Shown: piece after piece, positions 1 through 6,318 of the stretch
Position numbering within the stretch: position 1 is the first letter of the stretch
Layout of the letters: every line of letters starts with the position of its first letter
DNA from: CAYYOS01 sp964473355
GTDB lineage: Bacteria > Pseudomonadota > Gammaproteobacteria > Burkholderiales > REEB80
Reading direction: 5' to 3'
DNA: 17,140 nucleotides
NCBI GenBank assembly: GCA_964473355.1
Contig: CAYYOS010000045.1
Location: 1-17,140 of the forward strand
Made by a program: the position numbers and the translations under genes
The notes under the pieces: generated by a model
Database searches by the model: none
Seen by the model: the letters and a program-made list of their open reading frames with translations, nothing else
Told to the model about the DNA's origin: nothing

Positions 1-697
1 TATTCGAATTTTTTTAAACAATCTCAACGCACCGGTTAATATTACCAACGGACCGCAGGGTGTTAACTTAATCGATCCTATTTCCCTGGGATCGTGGTCT
101 TTTAATAAACCCCTCGACATACTGGGATTCAGTTTCCCGGGTCTCTATAGTTACTATTATTTATTTTTGTTCTTGACGCTCCTGACCATTTTTATATCCT
201 TTCGTCTCGAAGATTCGCGCATTGGGCGCGCCTGGGTGGCGATACGAGAAGACGAAGTGGCGGCTGCCGCCGTTGGCATTAACACACGCAACATTAAGCT
301 GTTAGCCTTTGCCATGGGGGCCTCGTTTGGCGGCGTGAGTGGAGCACTCTTTGCGAGCTTTCAAGGGTTTGTGAGCCCAGAAAGCTTCAACCTTCTAGAA
401 TCAGTCATGATTCTTTGCATGGTGGTGTTAGGCGGAATGGGCAATATCCCGGGCGTAATACTCGGTGCGATTTTACTCACCACCGTGCCCGAGGCTTTGC
501 GCTACTTAGGGCCTTTGCAAGAAGCGCTGTTCCAAAAAGTGCTGGTAGACCCCGCGGATTTACGCATGCTGTTATTTGGTATCGCGCTGATCGTGATTAT
601 GATTTTTCGTCCCGCCGGCTTATTACCCTCGGTTCTGCGCCGTCGGGAATTGACGTCGGCTAAAGCCCCCGTTGCCGTTTCGCATGACGTCACTTGA
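1..697 (+). CDS. livM: Branched-chain amino-acid ABC transporter permease LivM, 3' part
   Basis: This is an inner-membrane permease subunit of a LivFGHM-type importer, cut by the left window edge. The frame is open from base 2, which gives about 231 residues and a TGA stop at 695-697. The visible part begins near the conserved ITNGPQGV segment typical of LivM. It continues through the cytoplasmic loop RIGRAWVAIREDEVAA, which in this family contacts the ATPases. It then passes through hydrophobic segments containing LGGMGNIPG and ends at FRPAGLLPS, close to the family's usual C-terminus. A TTG at 167 lies inside the protein and is not the real start. The 3' end overlaps livG by 14 bases (from its ATG at 684), so the two are probably translationally coupled. 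The binding protein and LivH are not in the window, so the substrate cannot be stated beyond a branched-chain or related amino acid. Confidence 0.93.
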   Translation, partial: IRIFLNNLNAPVNITNGPQGVNLIDPISLGSWSFNKPLDILGFSFPGLYSYYYLFLFLTLLTIFISFRLEDSRIGRAWVAIREDEVAAAAVGINTRNIKLLAFAMGASFGGVSGALFASFQGFVSPESFNLLESVMILCMVVLGGMGNIPGVILGAILLTTVPEALRYLGPLQEALFQKVLVDPADLRMLLFGIALIVIMIFRPAGLLPSVLRRRELTSAKAPVAVSHDVT

Positions 698-1478
698 GCC
701 GCTCTTAGCGGCGCACCATCTCTCAAAAAAGTTTGGCGGGCTCATCGCCTTAAACGACGTCAGTTTTGCGATTCAGCCGCAAGAAATTTTTGGCCTAATT
801 GGTCCGAATGGCGCGGGCAAGACTACACTTTTTAACGTGTTAACTGGCGTATATACGCTCTCCTCCGGTGAGATTTTCCTAGAAGGCAAATCCTTAGCGG
901 GAAAAGCTGCGCATGAAGTTGTGGCGTTAGGCATCGCCCGCACCTTTCAGAATATTCGTTTATTCGCCAATATGAGCGCGCTAGAAAATGTTATGGTCGG
1001 CCGTCACGTGCGCTCTTTTAGCGGGCCCTGGGGCGCGGTGCTGCGCAGCAAAAAAAATCGCAGGGAAGAAGCAGAAATCATTGAGCGCGCGCAAGCGTTG
1101 TTAGGCTTGGTCGGCATAGCCTCCCACGCCAGCCAGCTTGCCAAGCATTTATCCTATGGTGATCAGCGCCGTGTAGAAATTGCCCGCGCCTTGGCCACCG
1201 AGCCCAAGCTTCTGGCGCTCGATGAGCCCGCTGCCGGCATGAATGCGACAGAGCGAGACGCCTTAAAAATGTTGATCGAAAAATTGCGTACATTAGGCAT
1301 TACCATTCTCTTGATTGAGCACGATGTGAAGCTGGTGATGGATTTGTGTGATCGCATTGTGGTGCTGGATTACGGAAAAAAAATCGCCGACGGTCCGCCC
1401 GACGTCGTCCGCAACCACCCCGATGTTGTCGCAGCGTATTTGGGCGCGCCCTCGGATGCCTCGGGTGTCAGCCTTTGA
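684..1478 (+). CDS. livG: Branched-chain amino-acid ABC transporter ATP-binding protein LivG
   Basis: One of the two cytoplasmic ATPase subunits that drive uptake through LivHM. From the ATG at 684 it has 264 residues, the usual LivG size. Walker A GPNGAGKT is at about residues 40-47, the Q-loop at RTFQN around 86-90, the ABC signature LSYGDQRRVEIARAL near 157, Walker B LLALDEPAAGM near 176, and the H-loop IEHD at 211-214. An in-frame TTG at 672 would add four residues. I prefer the ATG because the family usually starts near here, but neither start has a strong Shine-Dalgarno sequence, as is common for overlapping, coupled genes. It overlaps the end of livM, and its TGA stop overlaps the TTG start of livF. 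All catalytic motifs are intact. The assignment is firm at family level; the transported amino acid is inferred. Confidence 0.95.
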   Translation: MTSLEPLLAAHHLSKKFGGLIALNDVSFAIQPQEIFGLIGPNGAGKTTLFNVLTGVYTLSSGEIFLEGKSLAGKAAHEVVALGIARTFQNIRLFANMSALENVMVGRHVRSFSGPWGAVLRSKKNRREEAEIIERAQALLGLVGIASHASQLAKHLSYGDQRRVEIARALATEPKLLALDEPAAGMNATERDALKMLIEKLRTLGITILLIEHDVKLVMDLCDRIVVLDYGKKIADGPPDVVRNHPDVVAAYLGAPSDASGVSL

Positions 1479-2185
1479 ATTTGCTTAGCTTCGAAAATGT
1501 CTGTGTTAACTATGGCGGCATTCAGGCGGCGCGGGGTATAAACCTCAACGTGAAACAGGGCGAGTTGGTTTGCCTGCTGGGGGCCAATGGCGCGGGAAAA
1601 ACCACTGTGTTACGGGCTTGTTGCGGACTGGTGCCGGTAGCCTCGGGCGCTATTTTTTACCAAGATCAAAATATTTCGAACTTGCCGACTTTTGCGATTG
1701 TATCAAAAGGCTTGGCCTTGGTACCCGAGGGCCGCGCATTATTTTCGCGCATGACCGTGGAAGAGAATCTGGAGATGGGTGCTTTTCAGCGACGCGACGT
1801 AACAGCGATTAACGCAGACCGCGTGCGCATCTACGCGCTTTTCCCGCGCTTATTTGAGCGCCGCGGACAAAAAGCCGGAACCCTGTCGGGCGGCGAGCAG
1901 CAAATGCTTGCTATTGGACGGGCATTGATGAGCCGGCCCGCGTTGTTGCTTTTGGATGAGCCGAGCATGGGACTCGCTCCCCTCATGGTGCAAAAAATCT
2001 TTGAGATATTGCGGCAGATATCTGTGGATGGCGTCACGATCCTGTTGGTCGAGCAAAATGCGCAATTAGCGCTGCTTATTAGTGATCGCGGCTATGTGAT
2101 GGAGAGCGGAAACATCGCGATAGAAGGCGAAGCCCCCGCTTTGTTGCGTAACCCAGAAGTGCGCTATGCCTATCTCGGAGAGTGA
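1475..2185 (+). CDS. livF: Branched-chain amino-acid ABC transporter ATP-binding protein LivF
   Basis: Second ATPase subunit of the LivFGHM importer, 236 residues, normal for LivF. The start is TTG at 1475, whose last bases form the livG stop (TTGA overlap); the reading MNLLSFENVCVNYGG aligns with the family N-terminus and there is no nearby ATG. Walker A GANGAGKT is at 36-43, Q-loop region VPEGRALF at 83-90, signature LSGGEQQMLAIGRAL from 137, Walker B LLLLDEPSMGL from 157. The H-loop position reads LVEQNA, with glutamine in place of histidine. That substitution is characteristic of LivF proteins and helps to tell LivF from LivG. The gene ends inside the first codons of the downstream glycosyltransferase, with a 20-base overlap. 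Confidence 0.95.
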   Translation: MNLLSFENVCVNYGGIQAARGINLNVKQGELVCLLGANGAGKTTVLRACCGLVPVASGAIFYQDQNISNLPTFAIVSKGLALVPEGRALFSRMTVEENLEMGAFQRRDVTAINADRVRIYALFPRLFERRGQKAGTLSGGEQQMLAIGRALMSRPALLLLDEPSMGLAPLMVQKIFEILRQISVDGVTILLVEQNAQLALLISDRGYVMESGNIAIEGEAPALLRNPEVRYAYLGE

Positions 2186-3062
2186 TCTTGATAGTCCCCC
2201 GAAACTATCTGTGGTGGTGGGTACCACCGAACGCGAGCCCGCGATAGCAGCTTGCCTTGCTCGTTTGGCACCACAAGCCCGGCGAGTTTCACTGGAAATT
2301 ATCGTGGTCTACCGCGACCCACAGGGGCTGCCGGCGGGCCTAGGTGAGCAGCCTGCGATTAAATTAATTTGTTCGCCGGGCGCTTCGATTTTTGAGCTAC
2401 GCGCTGTCGGCAACAATGCCGCTAACGGTGAGATCATCGCTTTTACTGAGGATCATTGTTTGGTAGCGGAAAATTGGTGCGAGCAAATTATCGCCTTGCA
2501 CCGCCAAAAACCAGATGCCGCTGTTATTGGCGGCGTGATGAAGAATGCCTCCAGCCGCCACTACGTCGATATCGCAAACTTCTTTCTCACCTTTGGTTTA
2601 TTCACGGCCGCTCGAAATACGAGACAAGTTTACCCTCCCCCGGCCGCCAATATTTCTTGTAAACGGGCTGCTATCCCACAACCTCTGAGTGCCGGTGAGT
2701 TGGAATTTGTTCTCAATCCGCGGCTATGTGCAGCCGGGTTGTCGGAAATAGACGATAGTTTGATTGTCGAGCACGTCCAATCACGCGGGTTTCAGAACAC
2801 CTGCGCCGCGCATTTTCATAACGGCCGTGCTAGCGCGGGCATGATATCTCTCGCGCCAGCTGCGCGTTTCTATCGGTTGTTGCGTTGCGTCGCGCTACCC
2901 CTCAAGCTCAGCTATCGCGGCGCGCGGGCCATGCACCAAAACCACTTAGCGGGGATGTTAACTACCCTCCCCCTTTTTTTCAGCTTGGCGATATGCCATA
3001 GTGCCGGCGAAGCCGTGGGATTAGTGGCGGGCGCGGGAAAAAGTCCTTGGAAGTTGTACTAG
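2166..3062 (+). CDS. Family-2 glycosyltransferase with C-terminal membrane-associated segment
   Basis: A putative inverting GT-A glycosyltransferase of 298 residues. The N-terminal nucleotide-sugar fold is recognisable: LSVVVGTTERE at 14-24, EIIVVYRDP at 44-52, then ELRAVGNNAANGEIIAFTEDHC at 77-98. In that last stretch E95-D96-H97 sits where GT2 enzymes carry the metal-binding DxD. Later comes an ANISCKR acceptor-loop-like segment near 161-167 and a VEH at 201-203, followed by HNG at 218-220. The C-terminus (about 262-292) is hydrophobic and probably membrane-associated. The donor sugar and acceptor cannot be read from the sequence. The ATG at 2166 lies 20 bases inside livF, so the gene is probably translated from the liv mRNA, which is not a usual liv-operon partner. 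It ends 20 bp before the convergent desaturase gene, and I see no clear terminator between them. Confidence 0.8.
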   Translation: MPISESDLDSPPKLSVVVGTTEREPAIAACLARLAPQARRVSLEIIVVYRDPQGLPAGLGEQPAIKLICSPGASIFELRAVGNNAANGEIIAFTEDHCLVAENWCEQIIALHRQKPDAAVIGGVMKNASSRHYVDIANFFLTFGLFTAARNTRQVYPPPAANISCKRAAIPQPLSAGELEFVLNPRLCAAGLSEIDDSLIVEHVQSRGFQNTCAAHFHNGRASAGMISLAPAARFYRLLRCVALPLKLSYRGARAMHQNHLAGMLTTLPLFFSLAICHSAGEAVGLVAGAGKSPWKLY

Positions 3063-3082
3063 AAGAGCGGCGGCCCTCAGGG

Positions 3083-3847
3083 CTACTGATCCGGGTTTGG
3101 TGACGCGTCTTTGCCTTGTTTCTTCAATCGCCAGGAGGGAACCGCCGGCCACCGATGGTGCTCCCAATGCAGCCAAGTGTTGGCGGGCAAATATATCCAT
3201 CGCCGCCACAAGGTAGGCTGCGCCAGGCGATGTGTCGAATCCGTACCCACGTGTTCGGTATAAGCACGTAAGCGAAACACCGCCCAAAAGCTCGTGTATA
3301 GGGCCGCAAACCAAACCAACACCAAGTGCCCGTTGCCCGACCAAATTAAGAATCCCAAACCGGCACCAATGACAAAGACCGGGCCTATGACATCGATTGG
3401 CCGCTGTGGCCGCGCGATCTTAAAGACAAAAAGAACTTCACGCCAACCAAATCCAATTAAATCGGTTATAAAAAGCTTTAGTTTGCTGTTACCGGGTTGC
3501 CACTTATCGGAGAAACGCCGCTTATGAACGAGCTCCGGGTCCTCCTCGGTGCCCAAGGTGCGATGATGGGAAAAATGAAACGCTCGGTAGCCGTGCACGC
3601 CAATACCTAATGGCCACAGGCACAGCAAACAAGTGAGCGCATCGTTCAACCATTTGATGGGGCTAGCGTGCCAATGTGCGCCATCATGCCCCAAAATAGC
3701 CACAGCGTGTTGGCGGGTGCCGATGACAAAAACGGCCAGAATATATACCGCCCAATGATGTGAAACGCTTGCGGCGACAAGGCTAATGCCAATAATCAGC
3801 CAATTGCCGATAACATTCATTAACCATCGAATATTGATGTTATGCAA
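3083..3847 (-). CDS. Membrane fatty-acid desaturase family protein
   Basis: A 254-residue diiron membrane desaturase/hydroxylase family protein, expected to use O2 and reduced electron carriers to introduce a double bond into an acyl chain. The three histidine boxes are intact: HDGAH at 54-58, HFSHH at 91-95 and HWEHH at 227-231. There are additional histidines at TEH (199) and STH (206). Hydrophobic segments around 12-50, 70-84 and 152-192 fit membrane spans that place the boxes on the cytoplasmic side. The protein is short for the family (often over 300 residues), with little beyond the third box. The start is TTG at 3847: a GAGGA motif ends six bases upstream, and the frame has no ATG or GTG before an upstream stop. 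The first internal ATG (Met10) lacks such a site. Substrate and regiospecificity are unknown; acyl-lipid, acyl-CoA or another hydrophobic substrate are all possible. Confidence 0.85.
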   Translation of the reverse strand: MHNINIRWLMNVIGNWLIIGISLVAASVSHHWAVYILAVFVIGTRQHAVAILGHDGAHWHASPIKWLNDALTCLLCLWPLGIGVHGYRAFHFSHHRTLGTEEDPELVHKRRFSDKWQPGNSKLKLFITDLIGFGWREVLFVFKIARPQRPIDVIGPVFVIGAGLGFLIWSGNGHLVLVWFAALYTSFWAVFRLRAYTEHVGTDSTHRLAQPTLWRRWIYLPANTWLHWEHHRWPAVPSWRLKKQGKDASPNPDQ

Positions 3848-3852
3848 GCCGC

Positions 3853-3859
3853 GTCCTCG
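3853..3859 (-). promoter_or_regulatory. Shine-Dalgarno supporting the TTG start of the desaturase
   Basis: On the minus strand the sequence reads CGAGGACGCGGC immediately before TTG at 3847. GAGGA is a good ribosome-binding match with six-base spacing, and it decides the non-ATG start. Confidence 0.6.
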
Positions 3860-3920
3860 AAAACCTAGGCTTTAAGCATAGCACTTAATTTATTCGGGGA
3901 GAGGAAGATAAATAGCGAAA

Positions 3921-3949
3921 AATTAAAGGCAGCTAGGCTGCCTTTAATT
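3921..3949 (-). terminator. Rho-independent terminator hairpin (perfect 13-bp stem, 3-nt loop)
   Basis: AATTAAAGGCAGC at 3921-3933 and its exact reverse complement at 3937-3949 flank a TAG loop. On the minus strand the GGCAGC/GCTGCC core is followed by TTTAATTTTTC, a U-rich tail. This fits termination of the upstream membrane-protein transcript (stop at 4083) before the desaturase promoter region. The A/T-rich flanks are nearly symmetric, so weaker activity on the plus strand is possible. The 235-bp gap 3848-4082 holds this hairpin and the desaturase 5' region; I see no gene in it. Confidence 0.8.
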
Positions 3950-4082
3950 ATCCCCCTTTAGCACGTTCGGTAAACCCGCTGGGTCACACGCAAAAATCAT
4001 GCTGAGATCCACTTTTGATACAAATCAAGCCTTTACGCGTGTGGGCCAGATTTTCTTCAGAACGTTGTAAAAAAAGCCGACG

Positions 4083-4692
4083 TTACAATAAGAAAAAAGC
4101 AAAGTTGAGCATAGCGTACAAACTACCGAGGATAATTAAAATGGCCGCTAGGCGGGGCTTGGCGGCNNNNNNNNNNATAATAAACCGCGTCTAAACCTTT
4201 TAAGGCCGTGCGCGTTGAAATGTTTTTATTAGTCCATTCCTCGATTTTGCCGAGCTGCAGGGGCCGCAACAACATAAATCCGGCTAGAACCAATGCAGCG
4301 ATACTGCCACCAACAAGTATGATTACGGCATTTTGCAATAACCAGGCTATAGCGACGGGATCATAGGGAGGGGAAAAAAGTTGAGCGGCCCTTGCCGCAT
4401 CGTATTTGAAGGCTATCCCATATAACGTATACAGTGCGCCAATTATCAAAAATGACGCGATAATTTTACGGTATTTATAAAAAAACGGCTCCGTGGCCCG
4501 GGGAATTTCTAGGGACTTCATGGCACGCCGGCCAGAGATCCATCTACTCATTTTTTCATTGGCGATAAGCAAGCCTTGCGGGTTAAAAAATGCGATGAGG
4601 CCAATAAAAAAAGTAAACACGCTACCGCCAATTACAAAAAAAATAAAACTTTCTAAAAAAATATCGCTTAATAGTTTTAATTGATAGTCCAT
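4083..4692 (-). CDS. Uncharacterised membrane protein with internal duplication, interrupted by an assembly gap
   Basis: I do not recognise a named family. The start is ATG at 4692, preceded by GGAGGA; a TTG 30 bases upstream is less likely. The first 172 residues, up to the N run, contain hydrophobic spans near 12-36, 78-95 and 118-143. Two cytoplasmic-looking segments, ISGRRAMKSLE (52-62) and ISTRTALKGLD (158-168), match each other. The spans before them also match, at an exact offset of 106 residues. Read straight through the ten Ns, the frame gives a charged tail ending at 4123. Read one base off, the bases after the gap encode 27 residues beginning AAKPRLAAILIILGSLYAML and ending at TAA (4083-4085). 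That is a hydrophobic span matching FLIIGALYTLYG of the first half, so it is almost certainly the true C-terminus. Expected total is about 204 residues. A hairpin terminator follows at 3921-3949. Role unknown. Confidence 0.7.
4167..4176. other. Assembly gap (10 Ns)
   Basis: Ten ambiguous bases, probably a scaffold placeholder of arbitrary length, inside the uncharacterised membrane-protein gene. The bases to its left (4141-4166) are GC-rich and contain self-complementary runs (GGCCGC and GCGGC types), which may explain a sequencing break. Confidence 0.97.
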
Positions 4693-4695
4693 ATT

Positions 4696-4701
4696 TCCTC
4701 C
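4696..4701 (-). promoter_or_regulatory. Shine-Dalgarno deciding the ATG at 4692
   Basis: The minus strand reads GGAGGA-AAT-ATG, a full-consensus ribosome-binding site close to the ATG at 4692. It makes that ATG a better start than the TTG at 4722. Confidence 0.7.
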
Positions 4702-4716
4702 AGAATACTTATTCTG
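4701..4716. promoter_or_regulatory. 16-bp inverted repeat abutting the ribosome-binding site
   Basis: CAGAATA (4701-4707) and TATTCTG (4710-4716) are exact inverted copies separated by two bases. They end at the first base of the GGAGGA site of the membrane-protein gene. As DNA this resembles an operator half-site pair; as RNA it could form a small hairpin beside the ribosome-binding site. Chance cannot be excluded. Confidence 0.35.
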
Positions 4717-4806
4717 TGACAATGACCGATGTCTGCGGTATATCGATTCGTTGGCTTAGGTTTCTTAGCCCTACCGTCCTGCTTTTCTAACGCGAATCGC
4801 ATCACT

Positions 4807-5703
4807 TCATAGCCAGTTCCGGTGTACTAAAAAGTCGCTATAGAGCTTAGCTTCGGGGGAACCTGCTTTCGGCTCCCAATCATAACGCCATTTAACCTGC
4901 GGCGGCAATGACATTAAAATGGATTCCACGCGGCCGCCCGATTGCAGCCCAAATAAAGTGCCACGGTCGTAAACTAAATTAAACTCGACATATCGACCGC
5001 GGCGATAAGCCTGAAAGTCGCGTTCACGTTCGCCGAAGGGGGTGTTCATGCGCCGCGCTAGGATGGGCAGGTAGGCCGGCAAAAAGTGTTGACCGACCTG
5101 CTTGGTGAGATCAAAACATGTTTCGAACTCAGGTTCGTTCAGGTCATCAAAAAAAATGCCGCCTATGCCGCGCGGTTCGTTGCGATGCTTTAAAAAGAAA
5201 TAACTATCGCACCAGGTTTTAAAGCGCGGGTAATAGTCCGCGCCAAACGGGCTTAGAGCCAGCTGACAAGTTTTGTGAAAATGAATGGCGTCTTCCTCGA
5301 ATCCGTAATAAGGCGTCAAATCCATGCCGCCACCAAACCACCAAATGGCGGCTTTATTCTCATCCGTGGCCATTAAAAACCGCGTATTCATGTGCACGGT
5401 AGGGGCATACGGGTTGAGTGGATGCAGCACTAAGGACACGCCCAAAGCTTCAAACTGTCGTCCCGCTAACTGCGGGCGGCTGGCCGAGGCGGATGCTGGC
5501 AACAAGTGGCCAAACACGTGCGAAAAATTCACCGCAGCGCGCTCAAATACTCGGCCGTTTTCCAGCACGCAAGCGATGCCACCTCCGCCTGCGGCGCGCT
5601 GCCACGCGTCAAAATGAAACGCGTTGGGCTCAACGTCTTTGAGCCCCTTCACAATTTCATTCTGCAGCGATTCGAAAAATTGTTTTACGAGCGTGATGTT
5701 CAT
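4807..5703 (-). CDS. hemF: Oxygen-dependent coproporphyrinogen III oxidase
   Basis: Catalyses the aerobic oxidative decarboxylation of coproporphyrinogen III to protoporphyrinogen IX in haem synthesis; it is a soluble dimeric enzyme. The 298 residues match the E. coli length (299). Family landmarks are intact: GGGGIACVLENGRVFERAAVNFS (39-61), HPLNPYAPTVHMNTRF (94-109), WWFGGGMDLTPYYGFEED (121-138), the signature KHRNEPRGIGGIFFDDL (172-188), and AYRRGRYVEFNLVYDRGT toward the C-terminus. The start is ATG at 5703, 12 bases after the tsaC stop, with an AGG-containing upstream site, so it is probably cotranscribed with purE and tsaC. In many gammaproteobacteria aroE follows hemF; here the next gene is the unrelated membrane protein. 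Its presence implies aerobic haem synthesis. Confidence 0.97.
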   Translation of the reverse strand: MNITLVKQFFESLQNEIVKGLKDVEPNAFHFDAWQRAAGGGGIACVLENGRVFERAAVNFSHVFGHLLPASASASRPQLAGRQFEALGVSLVLHPLNPYAPTVHMNTRFLMATDENKAAIWWFGGGMDLTPYYGFEEDAIHFHKTCQLALSPFGADYYPRFKTWCDSYFFLKHRNEPRGIGGIFFDDLNEPEFETCFDLTKQVGQHFLPAYLPILARRMNTPFGERERDFQAYRRGRYVEFNLVYDRGTLFGLQSGGRVESILMSLPPQVKWRYDWEPKAGSPEAKLYSDFLVHRNWL

Positions 5704-5715
5704 GATGCGCCTGCG

Positions 5716-6318
5716 CTACCTAATCACTTTATCGGAATTGATATCCCGTATGCTTGAGGGCCGTTTGGCATTACCGATGCGGCCTTTGACCACTAGCGCG
5801 CGGTCGCCAAACACCCTATGAACAGCGGCAGCAGAAGTAAGCGGTTTTTTTCCGCTAAGATTGGCGCTAGTGGATACTATCGGTGATGCTACGCTGCGAC
5901 ATAGCCTAGCGGCTTTGGGGTGCCGTATGATTCGAATTGCCAAGGTGTTGTGCTGACCAGTGAGATAACGACGCGCCAATCGTCCGGGTGGCACTAGCCA
6001 CGTGCAGGGTCGCTCGCCTTGCTCTGCCATGCGGGACTTAAGTTGCGACGGAATATTGCCTATCCAATTCTTTAAGTGGGCCAAGTCGGCTGCAACTAAA
6101 ATTAAGCCCTTGGATTGCGGTCTTTTTTTTAGCTTAAGGAGTTGTCGCACGGCCTGATAATTTCGGGGATCACATCCCAAACCAAAGCAAGACTCGGTTG
6201 GGTATGCGATTAATCTGCCTCGCCGAAAGTGCGATTTAAAAGCACTAAGGTTGCGGTCGCCGTCAGCCAAAAATGCGTCAGGCGTGTAACGACGCTTGCA
6301 AGGCTCGATCTTTTGCAA
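5716..6318 (-). CDS. tsaC: Threonylcarbamoyl-AMP synthase (TsaC/YrdC/RimN), divergent
   Basis: Makes threonylcarbamoyl-AMP from threonine, bicarbonate and ATP, the first step toward t6A37 in ANN-decoding tRNAs. It has 200 residues from the TTG at 6318 (E. coli TsaC has 190). The substrate site is recognisable: LIAYPTESCFGLGCDP (36-51), LKLKKRPQSKGLILVAA (61-77), LAIRIIRHP (126-134), STSANLSGKKP (149-159) and PSSIRD (187-192). The usual WPGPVTWLVP reads GERPCTWLVP here (101-110), so the Trp and the first Pro-Gly are lost. The TTG start lies 41 bases inside purE. A second TTG (residue 17, at 6270) would still overlap purE by 3 bases, so the exact start is uncertain. The order purE-tsaC-hemF suggests one operon. 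Function is likely retained, but the altered motif leaves some doubt. Confidence 0.87.
   Translation of the reverse strand: MQKIEPCKRRYTPDAFLADGDRNLSAFKSHFRRGRLIAYPTESCFGLGCDPRNYQAVRQLLKLKKRPQSKGLILVAADLAHLKNWIGNIPSQLKSRMAEQGERPCTWLVPPGRLARRYLTGQHNTLAIRIIRHPKAARLCRSVASPIVSTSANLSGKKPLTSAAAVHRVFGDRALVVKGRIGNAKRPSSIRDINSDKVIR

Noticed and set aside
683..694. TGACGTCA palindrome at the livM-livG junction
   Set aside because: Eight-base coding palindrome; GACGTC recurs nearby at 652 and 757 within coding sequence, consistent with chance.
1..3062. ABC-type polysaccharide exporter feeding the glycosyltransferase
   Set aside because: LivG and LivF motifs, the LivF Q in the H-loop and the LivM sequence identify an importer of the branched-chain amino-acid type, not a Wzm/Wzt exporter.
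3072..3083. GCCC-TCA-GGGC hairpin between convergent genes as a terminator
   Set aside because: The stem is only four or five base pairs and no T-tract follows on either strand.
3021..3344. 107-codon minus-strand open frame across the desaturase C-terminus
   Set aside because: It overlaps the third histidine box in another frame and runs into the glycosyltransferase; no independent support.
4123..4166. Charged C-terminal tail of the unknown membrane protein
   Set aside because: It exists only if the Ns are counted as exactly ten bases; the alternative frame gives a repeat-matching hydrophobic span and a stop codon.
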